A stretch of DNA of 64,000 nt from Xestospongia bergquistia. Lineage: Eukaryota > Porifera > Demospongiae > Haplosclerida > Petrosiidae. The stretch covers positions 3,110,001 through 3,174,000 of the forward strand of contig OZ014413.1 in NCBI GenBank assembly GCA_963965975.1. Direction: 5' to 3'. The position numbers were made by a program, and so were the translations under genes. This document shows positions 45,629-56,112 of this stretch, piece by piece. Every line of letters begins with the position of its first letter. Position 1 is the first letter of the stretch. Under the pieces are notes generated by a model. It was not told the origin of the DNA. It saw nothing but the letters and a program-made list of their open reading frames with translations, and ran no database searches.

Positions 45629-48600
45629 ATATATGTGTGTGTGTGTGTGTATACATACATATATGTAGCTCCTGTAAGATTGTTTGAAATAGACAGTATA
45701 TATACTAGCAACTTAGTATATGTGATGTGGATAATGCTGAATATATTATCATGCCTATTTTCAGTCTAGTCAAAAAAAGGCATTGCTGTGTGGTTTCACT
45801 TGCTGCTAAGTAGCAATTAATAAAATTAATAAAATAACATGAAAGATCACTGCAACATAACTATATAGACTTAGAGTATAATCACTAGTGACTCAAGCAC
45901 ATAAAGTAAACTTCAGCCAAGCCTTTCTATACTTTATATATGTTGTATATATTATTTGTTTCTTTGACTTCATGAATGTTGTTACTTCATGTCAAAAGTA
46001 CAAGTATATTGTGAGGATTTATGTACAATCCATGTGTAAACTAGCAGCAGACAAATGTAACTGCTTACCAACCTAACCTTCTTGATTGTATTTCCATGTT
46101 GCAAAACCATGTAACTAGTCCTAATCTAGCAATATAAAGACTACTGTATTATTATTCATTTTTATAGAGAATAACACCAAAGAATTGTTGATTCCATCCA
46201 TGAATTTCTCAGCATCTACTCTCTCATTTGATGAATTTTTACAAGACAGACCAACTCATGATGAGTTATGCAACCACATTGTATTTTGTGACTGGAGACT
46301 GTTAGCTATATGTTTACCTACCATAACAGATATTGATGTTGATGTAATCTTTGAGGAAACTGGTGGTATATCCTCACTGGCGTTACAGCAAACATTTCAA
46401 TTGTGGCTAAAGAAATGCCCCAACGCTTCAAGACAACAAGTTATTCAAATATTAAAGAGTAGAGTAATTGGACAAAACGCCATTGCTGCAAAGTATGAGA
46501 GTGCGTTAAAAGAACTCTATGGTGAGTTCCTTAAATTTCAATATGTAGTATATTGCTTATATGCATTGGCCAAAGTATTCATTTTCAGTTTTGACTTTTG
46601 GAAAGACAATTCAAAATTGCCTTGTCATTCAATGTCATGGATAGTTCTTATTAATTTGAATATTGAATTTGTATTTTTAGGCTGATTGACTTAGCAACTT
46701 GTATATAAGTCTCCTAACTATTACATATATATAATGAATACATACATACATATATCAGGGTTTCATTTAGAAAAATGGACAAGGGGAGCAAAATAATAGT
46801 TTGAGAAAATTTAGGGAGACAAAGGAACTGTGCGGACAGCATGTCCTCTAGGGGGGTCTGGAGGCATCCCCCCAGAAAATTTCTGAATTTTAGACCCTCT
46901 GACATTTCTTCTGGCACATTTTCAGACCATTTATGGTTTTCAAATGATATGACGAGATAACCATATTTCTGGTGCTCATAAGACACTTAACACAACCGCT
47001 TAAGTGACACCAGCCTTTCACATGTTATGAAATTAGCCATTGAATCTCCTGACACTTTGTTAGATAGTGATCTTGAAGACATTGTAGATACATGGAACAG
47101 AAAGATTAGAAGAATAACTCTTTAGGTTACAAACTGTACATTCTCCTTGTGTTTAGCCTAAGGTTATCTTATGCTGTATATTCCTTGTGTTGAGTTTCAG
47201 TTCTGTATTCATTACATCCAATTATCCCTTGAAAAAAATGGCTAACCTAATTTCCAAGGGGGGGGGGCAAGACTCTGGCAAGGGGGGCAAATGCCCCCCT
47301 GCCCCCCATTAAATGAAACCCTGTATATACATACACAAACACACACATACACAGACACAGACACACACGTGCGTGCATACATACATACATTACTTTACAA
47401 GTACAATTTCAAAATTGAAAAGAGATGTGTGAATGGCAATGCTAGCAAAGAATTGAAAAGAGGTTGAGATGAATGCATAAATCTATGCATAATCATTACA
47501 TTTGTAGTGTTATGTGTTTTTATGTAGTGGTGAGAGAATTTAGCATATTCATTATTCAATTGCATAGTAGTAACATCACTTTCTTAACTTTAGAAGACTC
47601 AGCTACTTATGTAGTGAGTTTCTTTAGTCATTTCTATTATGTTTCTTTTCACTTTTACTATCATCCGTAGATTTTTTATTTTTTAATTTACTTTTTATCA
47701 TTATATGAAGGTTTACTAGTGGTGATCAATATTGTTAGGTACTTGCTAAAATAAGCCTATAAGTCAACTTTCACATCACTTTAGAGCATCATTATGTAGT
47801 GAATTGATTTCTGTACATTATCCATGCACTTCTGTGCTTAATGATAGTAGCTTTGTGTTAAGCACATGCTATGTTAATGATTTTTATTATCTTCAGGAAA
47901 CTACATACATTTATTAGAAAAAGCTATGGAAGAAGGTCATGTTGTTGTCAAGTGGAGCAAATTTTCTATCTGTGGTCCTCCAAAAACTGGCAAATCATCT
48001 TTTTTAAAACTACTTTTTGGTGATCCTCCTGGACCATGTGATTTTCACGACAGCACTCCAATAGTTGCTGTGCATCAAGCAAGGAAATTACAAATAGTGA
48101 CTGCTGTCATGAAGGATGAGAGAAGTGAGTTTCTTTGGGAGATTCTTAATCATGAAACTTTAAAAACTATGATTGCTGGAGGAATAAATGATGGAATCAG
48201 ATGTCCTCAATTCGCACCCATTCAAGCTGATCAACCAATGAAAGATCCAACCAATAGTAACTTTCCAAATGAACCTGTAGAAGAAAAGTTCATTGATCTA
48301 TTAGTAGATGACTTAGCAGGGATAGAAGACATGGACAGCGAGCCTAAGTTGGACACACTAGGAGAAACATATCAACAACAATTTTTACCAGTTTATCGTG
48401 ACATAAGTCAGCGCCTATCTCATACAAAAAAATCAGACAAACTTTACGAATCACATTGGATTTATGCTATTGATACTGGAGGTCAGGCTGCCTTTTTAGA
48501 CATTGCTCCAGCCTTGCTGGGTTATCACTCAGTCAATATTTTTACACATAAACTGACTGAGCAGCTTGATGATAAAGCCAAGTTCTTCTACAGTGTAAAA

Positions 48601-51220
48601 GGAAAAATTGTCGGCGAGCCAATTGTAAGAGATATTACAAATATACAATTGCTTGAGGCATCAATTCGCTTGTTATCAGCTGTACATCCACCAAAATTAC
48701 CTAATATAATTGAACCTGTCAAAGAGCCATGCCACATTGTAGTAGGAACTTTTTTTGATGAAATTAGTAAGTCTAAGGAATCACTTCATGACAAAAATGA
48801 ACGCATTCGGTCAACTTTGGAGCAATATCAGATACTCAAGCATAGGGGTAAAGTAATTTTTCCTATAAACACTACTGGCAGAGGTGACTGTGAAAGAAGT
48901 ATGGCTAATGAGATCCGCCGTAAGATATGCCAGTATTATATTAAGGCTGAAATTCCAGCTAGATGGTTCATCTTTCAACTAGAGCTGGATCAATTTCAAA
49001 AGAGATCTGAAAATAAGATAGTTAGTCTATCCATGTGTGTAGAAATTGGTAAAGCTCTTACGATGGACAAAGCAGAAGTTAATGCAGCTCTAATGTATTT
49101 TCATGATCTCACTATCTTTCTTTATTTTGATATTCTGCCAAGTGTGGTATTTTTACACCCACAACCACTCTTTGATCTGCTTTCTGATATCATTAGCATT
49201 TCTTTTGCTGATGATGTTGACAGTTTATTTGATAAAGGTATCAGTATTCTTGATGATGATCATGAACAACTTAAAAACAATGGAATATTTAAGGAAGGGT
49301 TGTTGACATGTCAAGAGTCACATTTTTCATATGGCTTCTCCTCTGAGTTCTCAGCAAAGGATTTTCTTAAATTAATGACGAATCTATTCATTTTTGCTTC
49401 TTTACCTAAGCAAAAAGAACAAGATGAAGCGAAGTACTTTGTCCCATCCATTTTACCTTATTTTCCACTCAATGAATCAACTCTGAGCCGTTTTAAAACA
49501 TATGTTGACCCTTTGATTATAACATGGGATATGAGGCCCCTTCCACAAGGTCTGTTCCCTGCATTGATTGTGAATTTGCTACATTATGAAGGTCCAATAA
49601 ACTTTCATCTTCCAGCATCTGGATCTAAATTGCTTCACTCTCGTAATGCAATTAGCTTACGTACTAACAATGGTTGTGTTCATTTGATTGATTCTAACTG
49701 TTGGATGGAGATATATTTCTCAGGTCCTATTAACAAATGTTTTACTGTTCATAATGCTATAACTGAAGGAATTTTTGAGGTCATGAGCAAGTTCCGTTAT
49801 TTAGACAGTAAAAATAGTCCAAAGAAAGTTTTTTGCTGTTCAGAATGCCCAGATAAACAATTCTGCTATTTAGATGACGACGAAACACTTTTTTGTTATA
49901 AATGCCTTAAAACCTCATCTATTAATGAACCCCGACGAAAACCATGGTTTTCAGAGGAAAGTAAGTTTTGTTTCTTATAAGTATCAGATAATGAATATAA
50001 TTCATATTTCATTCTATTAATCATAATGATAACTTACGCTTGATAAGTAATTGATATAATGTTAAAGGTTCCTAAACCTATAGTTCACTTGTATCTCTAC
50101 AAGTAAGACATATGCAAAGTTTTAGCGAGCTTATTTAGATGAAATAAAAAACATTATATTAGTGATTTGTGATATTTGTTCAAAGTTTAATAATTATATA
50201 TAATACATACAACAAGAAAAAGAGTACATGTAATATCTTTGAATTTTATGAGGTATGAAGTTTCTTTACCATGTTATAGATATTATGAACTAAAAATTTT
50301 TATTACTTTACTTTTATCAACACATTAAAAAAGCTCAGATAATTGTCAACTGATAATAATGAATATTTAGAATATATTTGTTTAAAGCTACTCAGACCAT
50401 TTGATTAATTTAGTCAATTTCAAAATTTATGACATAGTATATTGCAAGATTTAATTATAATCAAGCTATGTCACTGCTGCTATAACTTGACAAATTCTGT
50501 TACTATAATCTGTTCAGACTGGCTAAGACCCACTCTAAATATCTTTGTATTTCCTTCAGATATAAGAGCACTTCCTAACACTGGAGCATGTGTACAGTTT
50601 ACACAATTACAATTACAAAATGCATGAAGTATTCCATGTAATGGAGATCAAGATGTAAATTATGTACAATGATGCTATTAAAGCAATTTATACAGAAATG
50701 GCTTCAAATGTTATAACAGATCTGATAAGTTCATAAATTTATCTAGAGTGTTCTCATATTTAGTGAAATAATTATAAATAATCATATGATTATAACCTTT
50801 TAAAATTATTGCTAACATCACCATGTATTTTTTGACATGGACTAGTGTGAGTTTTGTAGTAATATAGCTTTTGCATGGTTTTGACAATGTTCTCTCTAAT
50901 TTGCAGAGACGTGTGATGTATTAAAGAAAATCCCCAATGATTATGAACTTCTTGATCTCTTAGCTGACATTAGTGCTGATTGGCAAGATATTGGTTTGGC
51001 ACTCAAAATTGACGACAATGATTTAAAAGGGATATCAAACCATGCAGAAGATAGTGACAACTATAAACTATTCAAAGTAATTAGAAGGTGGATGGAGTCA
51101 AAGCAATCCTCTGTCACTTGGGAAACAGTGATTTTTGCTATTCAAGGACCTGTTTTGAATAAAAAGCAAAAAGCTGATGACATACGTAAATACCTTGGCC
51201 TCCCTATGAAGTCCTTATGA
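36261..51220 (+). CDS. 2A-leader, multi-Death-domain ROCO (Roc-COR) protein
   Basis: Twelve exons join in one frame (1709 aa): 36261-36489, 38047-38346, 38514-38630, 40043-40333, 42804-42836, 43065-43400, 43786-44142, 44330-44668, 45064-45459, 46168-46521, 47897-49960, 50907-51220 (TGA). Exon 1: hydrophobic stretch then GDVELNPGP. Exons 2, 4, 6 and 12 each hold a Death domain of type I ('LLADISADWQDIGLAL', 'TWETVIFAI'); exons 7-10 each hold type II ('PPLSELCEHV', 'WYMFGVLLKL', 'FQVWLETNPNATRMQV'). Exon 11: Roc GTPase (P-loop 'GPPKTGKSSF', G3 'DTGGQ', a G4-like 'VVGTFFDE' lacking the usual Lys), COR with 'IPARWFIFQLELDQF' and 'FYFDILPSVVFLHPQPLFDL'-like core, then a CxxC...CxxC cluster. Death domains assemble signalling complexes and Roc-COR is a GTP-dependent dimerising switch; a cell-death or immune receptor role is inferred. 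The short exon 38514-38630 has a weak acceptor and is the least certain. Confidence 0.82.
36456..36482 (+). other. 2A-like ribosome-skipping motif
   Basis: Codons 66-74 of the gene read G-D-V-E-L-N-P-G-P, a full match to the D(V/I)ExNPGP consensus. The motif is preceded by a hydrophobic stretch (residues 51-64) that resembles a signal sequence and suits the helix 2A needs. Skipping would occur between Gly73 and Pro74, releasing a 73-aa leader and a protein starting with Pro. Intron 1 begins only 8 bases after the motif. 2A-like motifs in cellular genes are known from non-LTR retrotransposons and echinoderm NLRs, where partial skipping gives dual targeting. Confidence 0.85.
40478..40682. mobile_element. 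MITE in intron 4 of the Death/ROCO gene
   Basis: The left end TGTTAGTTTAGACAACCAAT...ACTAAAA is inverted at the right end (TTTTTAGTATTGGTTGTCC.GACTAACA), and the next inward block CAAGCAATATATACAA is also inverted. About 205 bp, non-coding. Confidence 0.8.
41049..42185 (-). pseudogene. Minus-strand exon-like relics inside intron 4
   Basis: A minus-strand frame bounded by an acceptor-like ATAGTCAG (about 41140) and a donor GTAAGTG (about 41050) reads 'RKWVKEDKPSVKLILEDYPC' and on to 'LEHPQI'. A small frame near 42181-42150, acceptor TTAG and donor GTAAGTA, reads 'EAALKVVYALK'. Both have good splice sites but no further exons were found. They may be remnants of a gene or element antisense to the ROCO gene. 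Family not recognised. Confidence 0.25.
45505..45660. repeat. TA / TG microsatellites
   Basis: Three TA blocks, one followed by a TG run and TACA repeats, in the intron between exons 45064-45459 and 46168-46521. The long Tyr/Ile ORF on the minus strand is a repeat artefact. Confidence 0.9.
46754..47327. mobile_element. Non-autonomous DNA transposon with CAGGGTTTCATTTA ends
   Basis: The left end TCAGGGTTTCATTTAGAAAA (46756) and the right end TTAAATGAAACCCTGTA (about 47309-47325) are inverted repeats. The interior carries G runs and matching C runs (GGGGGGCAAATGCCCCCC near the right end, GGGGGGTC...CCCCCC near 46853-46876). About 570 bp, no intact frame, in intron 10 of the ROCO gene. CAGGG ends suggest a hAT-like origin, which is inference. 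Confidence 0.75.
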
Positions 51221-51369
51221 ATATGAGCTTACACATGATACTATATATGTTATTGTATTAACTCTATACATGCATTGTTTGTTTAGTGATGTAATGTGTT
51301 TTGATAGTTTCTCTATTTATGTAAGTCAAGTTATTGTTTTGTTCAGAATAATAAAGTTATAACCGAAGT

Positions 51370-52360
51370 TATCACAGTTGGCGACGAGGTGAAACATCAC
51401 TCAAAATGGCTATTCACGGTTCTGTATTCAATGCAAGCACAGAGGTTTGGTCACACTTTATGTCGAACGGCTCAACCAGTATTTCATCGCAAATGACGTG
51501 GTAGATGCTAACAAGAAGCGTGCTATATTTCTCTCTGCTTGTGGTCCGAAAACGTACAAACTTGTACGTAGCTTAGTAGACGATGATTCTGATTCCAAAT
51601 CGTACGACGAACTGGTGAAACTAGTCAAAGAGTTTCATTATCCAAAACCGTCTGTTATCGTTCAGCGGTATAAGTTCAATTCTCGAGTCAGGGCAATGGA
51701 CGAATCGATCGTGACATACATTGCAGCGTTACGTCAATCAGCCGAGCACTGTGACTATAAAGACACTCTTCAGGAGATGTTAAGAGATAGGTTAGTCTGT
51801 AGTGTAAATCATGCAGGCATTCAAAAGTGATTACTCGCAGAAAAGGATCTCACATTCATAGAAGCTCTAGACATAGCTCAAGCCCTATAGAAGCTGCTGA
51901 AAAGGGGACCAAAGATGTTGCTATACAAGATACTACTCAAAATCGAGGTCAATGACTTAACTACACTTCTCAGGAACGTAACCAACGATTGAAATTTACT
52001 CCACCTCATACTAGTAAACCATGTCACAGATGTGGAGGTAAACAGTCACACACAATCTGTTACTTTAAAGTCTTCGACTGTCATAATTGTAAAAGATGGG
52101 GACATGTTGCTAGGATGTGTCGAGTGAAGAGCAAACAAGACACCAAACACAAGAACTCTCAGCAAAATCACTTCGTATCAAGTGTTGCAGAGGAAAAAGT
52201 TACTCAAGAGTCTCAGAGGACGAGTCATATGCTATGTTTTACACCAAGAGTTAGCTCATCAAACCCACTAATTATACATGTGAAACTGAACAATGTTTTA
52301 GTACCAATGGAATTGGACACAGGTGCCTATACAGAGTACTATACTAATTCTATATACTAA
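51370..52360 (+). mobile_element. Gypsy-type LTR retrotransposon fragment (gag, nucleocapsid, start of protease)
   Basis: A primer-binding-site-like TTGGCGACGAGGTG (51378) follows what may be the end of an LTR. Gag begins near ATG 51404, is frameshifted near 51440, then reads open to 51830 ('RLNQYFIANDVVDANKKRAI'). A second frame (51989-52360) has two zinc-knuckle-like units ('CHRCGGKQSHTICYFK', 'CHNCKRWGHVARMC') and the protease active-site triplet in 'MELDTGAYTEY'. It stops there; no reverse transcriptase or integrase follows. The fragment begins about 150 bases after the ROCO stop codon. It is inactive. Confidence 0.8.
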
Positions 52361-52369
52361 AAGCTAAGA

Positions 52370-53690
52370 ATCAGCAACTTCTATTGAGGACACGTCCAAA
52401 TTCATCCAGGGCAAAGCGTAAGAACTATTGTTGTGAAGGTGTGTGTGTCAGCCTTCATGCCTCAAAAATGCTTTTGTGGAGCCCCAACATTGTGTATCAA
52501 TTAAATTGAACTGCAACAGAAAGATCTATGACTAAAATAATGTAGATTAAAAGATAATAGTCTACTGTCTATGCATGATTATTGTAGTTATTTTAAAAAG
52601 ATAATTATATATTTACTAAAAACTGATAATCAACTCCCCTATCAGTAATCCATGTATGTATATCACTAATAACTTATAACTTCAAAGATTAACTAATATA
52701 CTTTTAATTCAGTGTTTAAATAGCCTAGACTTATGATTGTATTTCAATTTTGAATTCAATTAATATCAATGTAAAATTGATTGTTTGATTTAACCAATTT
52801 ATGGGTTATACAGGTTGAATGTATAGTAAACATTATACTAGTAAGATGTTTAGTATATATCAAAACTATTAACAGTACTATTAACGTTTTTATTCCTATA
52901 ACATACTGTCTGATTGACTAAACAGTCAATGTCTGATAGTATAATATAATGGCATATTAGAAATGAAACAGTGTGCTGTTTACTTTTAATTTGAATCATC
53001 AGCTCATCTTGATGTAATATCACGGAATATTAGGATGTAAAGATCTTATATTTGTGGCTATATAATTAAAGACACTCCTAACAGCATTACGAGTTTGTGT
53101 GGTAATGAGAAAATCGCTGCTATTTTGATAAACTGTCATCATTTATTTTATTGCTAGTGGAAAAAACACTCGCATGTTACTTGACACAACTGTTGAACTA
53201 TAAGCTTGCAGACTTAGTTGCAGTCAAAGTTTGACGTGCTAATTAGTCAACACTAGAAAGATCATAACAGAAACCATATTTCAATGAAAACGAAAAGTAC
53301 TAAAGTGCAAAACCCTCACAAATTTCTATTGCTGACCCTTCACTTAGAAAAGGGTTGGAATTGCCATACTAGACTCCTCGCTACAGTTTCTGTAGTGATT
53401 TTAGTTTTCTTCCAATCTTGACAGTTTTGTAATTATAAGTCTCTGTTTCTTTGCTTACTTGGCTTATTTAGTTAAAACTAACATTTACCAGTCTAATTAA
53501 CATAAACAACATCTGTCAATCTGTTGTTGTAGTTCAGACTTGATATCTTTATATAACAATATTAACCTGCAAGTTATAAGTTGGTATTCAAAATACTGTA
53601 TAGAGCTAACATATTTGCTAAACAATATATTTTAACTATATTAGTCATACACATTGAGTTTGTTCGCAGGTAGTGTGTTAATTCTGAGAT
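52370..53690. other. No gene seen
   Basis: AT-rich spacer after the gypsy fragment. A TACTAAAGTGCAAAACCCTC stretch at 53297 resembles the left flank of the element at 60129, so a decayed relative may be present. Nothing else could be supported. Confidence 0.4.
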
Positions 53691-53699
53691 CCCCAGCCG

Positions 53700-54065
53700 C
53701 TAGTGAGCTTTACTATTAATAACTTAAATCTAAAAATAGAATGCCCTTCCCCAATTGATCTAGACTTCTCTATTAACACTATCACAAAACAGCTAACAAA
53801 ATTCTTTTGGTTCTATTTTACCAACAAGTTTGACCCCTTCAACTCCTGCTCATTCCACTTTGTTTGCCCATGCAGCAAATGTTCTCTTTGTTCCCTTCCC
53901 TCACAATGCACTAAATCACTTTAATCAACTTCATCACTTAGGCTATTAGTAGGACTTACTAATAGGCCCTCAGTTCAATACCCCTCTCACTTCTTCCACT
54001 TACCATTCATCTCATTTTTATAATTCTATTATTGTTCTGTAAAATGATAATAATAATAATAATAA
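53700..54065 (+). mobile_element. Probable 3' end of a CR1/L2-like non-LTR element
   Basis: A frame ending 'FDPFNSCSFHFVCPCSKCS' stops near 53922, followed by a pyrimidine-rich untranslated tail and a terminal (ATA)n run (54047-54063, ATGATAATAATAATAATAA). A cysteine-bearing C terminus and a short trinucleotide tail without poly(A) are usual for this class. It is 5'-truncated. Confidence 0.4.
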
Positions 54066-54107
54066 CCACGTGGTCATTTGATCTATAGACTCTATTAAAT
54101 GACAGTT

Positions 54108-54905
54108 ATGGCTACAGCTTTTCGATCTTGCAATTGGCCTGGATTAATATGCCAAATCTGTTCTTAGTTCTACTCTGACACTGTCATATTACCTTATCTA
54201 CATTCCTACTGTAAACGTTGTCTACAAAGAGTCATCTCACAAGTGGAAGGGGGAGGCTGTCTTTTTTGCTTGCTCATCAGGTTGAGATCGCATCCTATCA
54301 GAAAATAATAAAAGCAGGAGAATCAGTGTCGTGTGGTCATTGCGGTAATCTAGCAACAGTTTCCTGTGGAGAATGAGCTTTATTGTTGTGCTTAGAGTGT
54401 GAGCAAGAGAACAAACGTTATTATAACACTAAAAGTCATACACTGACACCACTTAGTGAAGTAAATGATCTTACCTTGCCACACAAAACAATAGAGTGTT
54501 CAAAACACATTAAGAAACTGAAACTGTTCAATGATTTGTCATGACTACACCATAAATAGTCATAACCTCCACAATATACATCTCATTAATGATATTGTCA
54601 AGCAAGAAAGAGATCCAACTAAAAAGAGAAGTCACTCACACTTGCTGAAACGTTGGATAAAACTGATCACACTATCTCTACAGCAAAAACTTAAAATGAA
54701 CAAAGATCAACTTGGTAAAGAAATATGTCAAATTTTTTAAAGAATGTGGTTGATTTTGGCTCAAAAAGAAAAAAATATTATTGAAGGAGAGTGCAAAGCT
54801 GTCATAGCTAAGATTGCTACTATGGAAATACATATTGAGCAACTTGAAAAAATACAAAAAACAACCTATGTTTGCTCACAAAGCAGTGTCTACAATCACT
54901 TATAC
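54108..54905 (+). pseudogene. TRIM-like (RING, B-box, coiled coil) pseudogene
   Basis: From ATG 54108 the frame reads a RING finger ('LICQICS', TAG, 'DTVILPYLHSYCKRCLQRVI', 'GGGCLFC'; the Cys before the His is Tyr). A B-box-like segment follows ('SCGHCGNLATVSCGE', TGA, 'LLLCLECEQENKRYYNTKSH'). A coiled coil comes last (54531-54740, then 'NIIEGECKAVIAKIATMEIH'). TRIM proteins are E3 ubiquitin ligases, many in innate immunity. Several stops and shifts show this copy is dead. It may be intronless, as sponge TRIM genes can be. Confidence 0.65.
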
Positions 54906-54969
54906 TAGTACACCATAGGCATTCTTAGCTCTACAATCTTCGTTGAGACTATCTCCATGCTGACCAAAA

Positions 54970-55350
54970 CATTCAGTTCATGGAGGAATTTGAATTAATG
55001 CCAATGAAGTTTCGATATTCATCTGATTGTTTCATAAAATGTTCATGAACTATCTACTATATATGGTAGTCTCATTGTCTCTCACTCGTAACTTGTAACG
55101 TTTAGCCAGTAAAATGAACAGCACTAGTATAATAAAAATGAGAACAGTTTTACTTAAGAAATAATAAAAGCCACAACCAGAATGTAAATATTCAAATAGA
55201 GTCTTAAAATACATGCTCATCAGTATAGCTAAGCCTATGATAGCATATCTAATCCTAACCATTAATCCTCTTGTTGACCTTTGTGATTGTGCAACTGTGA
55301 ACTCGAGACTTATTGTTAAAACCAGAAAGTAAGCTATTCCACTAAAGTAT
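54970..55350 (-). pseudogene. C-terminal fragment of the SLC15-like transporter (copy 2)
   Basis: A minus-strand frame reads the end of the transporter ('FTVAQSQRSTRGLMVRIRYA', 'GCGFYYFLSKTVLIFIILVL', 'KRYKLRVRDNETTIYSR' then stop). Five codons ('DSAPL' region) are missing compared with the intact gene and the tail ends early. The segment with its flanks (54907-55470) is repeated at 59565-60115. Confidence 0.85.
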
Positions 55351-55980
55351 ACTTAAAATCATGATAATTTCTCATATATCTGCATTTACACTTCACACAA
55401 ATAATCATAATTAATTTTAATAGTCAAAGAAAAACTTAGCAAGAATTAATACATATAATTAGAATAGTTTCATGCATTGTTATTAGTTAAGTACTTTAAA
55501 ATATGAGAACTATTTGTATAACTAAATCAGCAATGTAAATATATTCATCCTTATCTATTGCCACTCCATAAACTATCCGTCTCAATTATGTATTCTACAA
55601 ACATGTATTTTAAAGCATCTTTTGATTATCATTACTATTGTTTAAACTTGAAAAAAAGATTAAAGGAAGACATTTAAAACTGACGTTCATGTGCGGAAAT
55701 ACATATGTCATTCCTGTCCATAAATGCTACAATTTAGCTAAATAATTATAACATTATGTCATAACGATACCTCAATCATGGTCGTAAACCAAATGGTTTA
55801 ATAACTGGTTATATAGTTTTGTCTCCTAACGCGAAAGGTAGCGAGTGGGCAAGACTACTACATGCTGTCCACCTTTTTCAATAATTTTAAAGTTACACTG
55901 GCTTAGACTCTATTTAGGAAATCTATTAAAATTTATGCAAATATTAACTTTTGCACATACTTGCGAACTATTGGTCTCAA

Positions 55981-56024
55981 AGCTTATCAAAAAGGAGGAG
56001 GGTCCAGAGTATATGGGTGTAGTC
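55981..56024. repeat. 44-bp repeat shared with a duplication breakpoint
   Basis: GCTTATCAAAAAGGAGGAGG and the next 24 bases are repeated at 60700-60742 with two or three changes. The second copy ends exactly where the ROCO segmental duplicate begins. Confidence 0.75.
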
Positions 56025-56112
56025 AAAATTGAAATTCCAGTCAAAACAGGTTAGAGACAGCTTTTTCATAATAACTTCTGTTCCTGATCGCTGATCGATC
56101 ATTGTATTGAAA

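Noticed and set aside
47583..47610. Possible extra small exon after TTTAG in intron 10
   Set aside because: It would leave phase 0 before an exon that must be entered in phase 1, whereas direct joining of 46521 to 47897 keeps the frame.
49103..49306. 67-codon hydrophobic ORF inside the Roc-COR exon (repeated at 62347)
   Set aside because: An out-of-frame shadow of the COR coding sequence.
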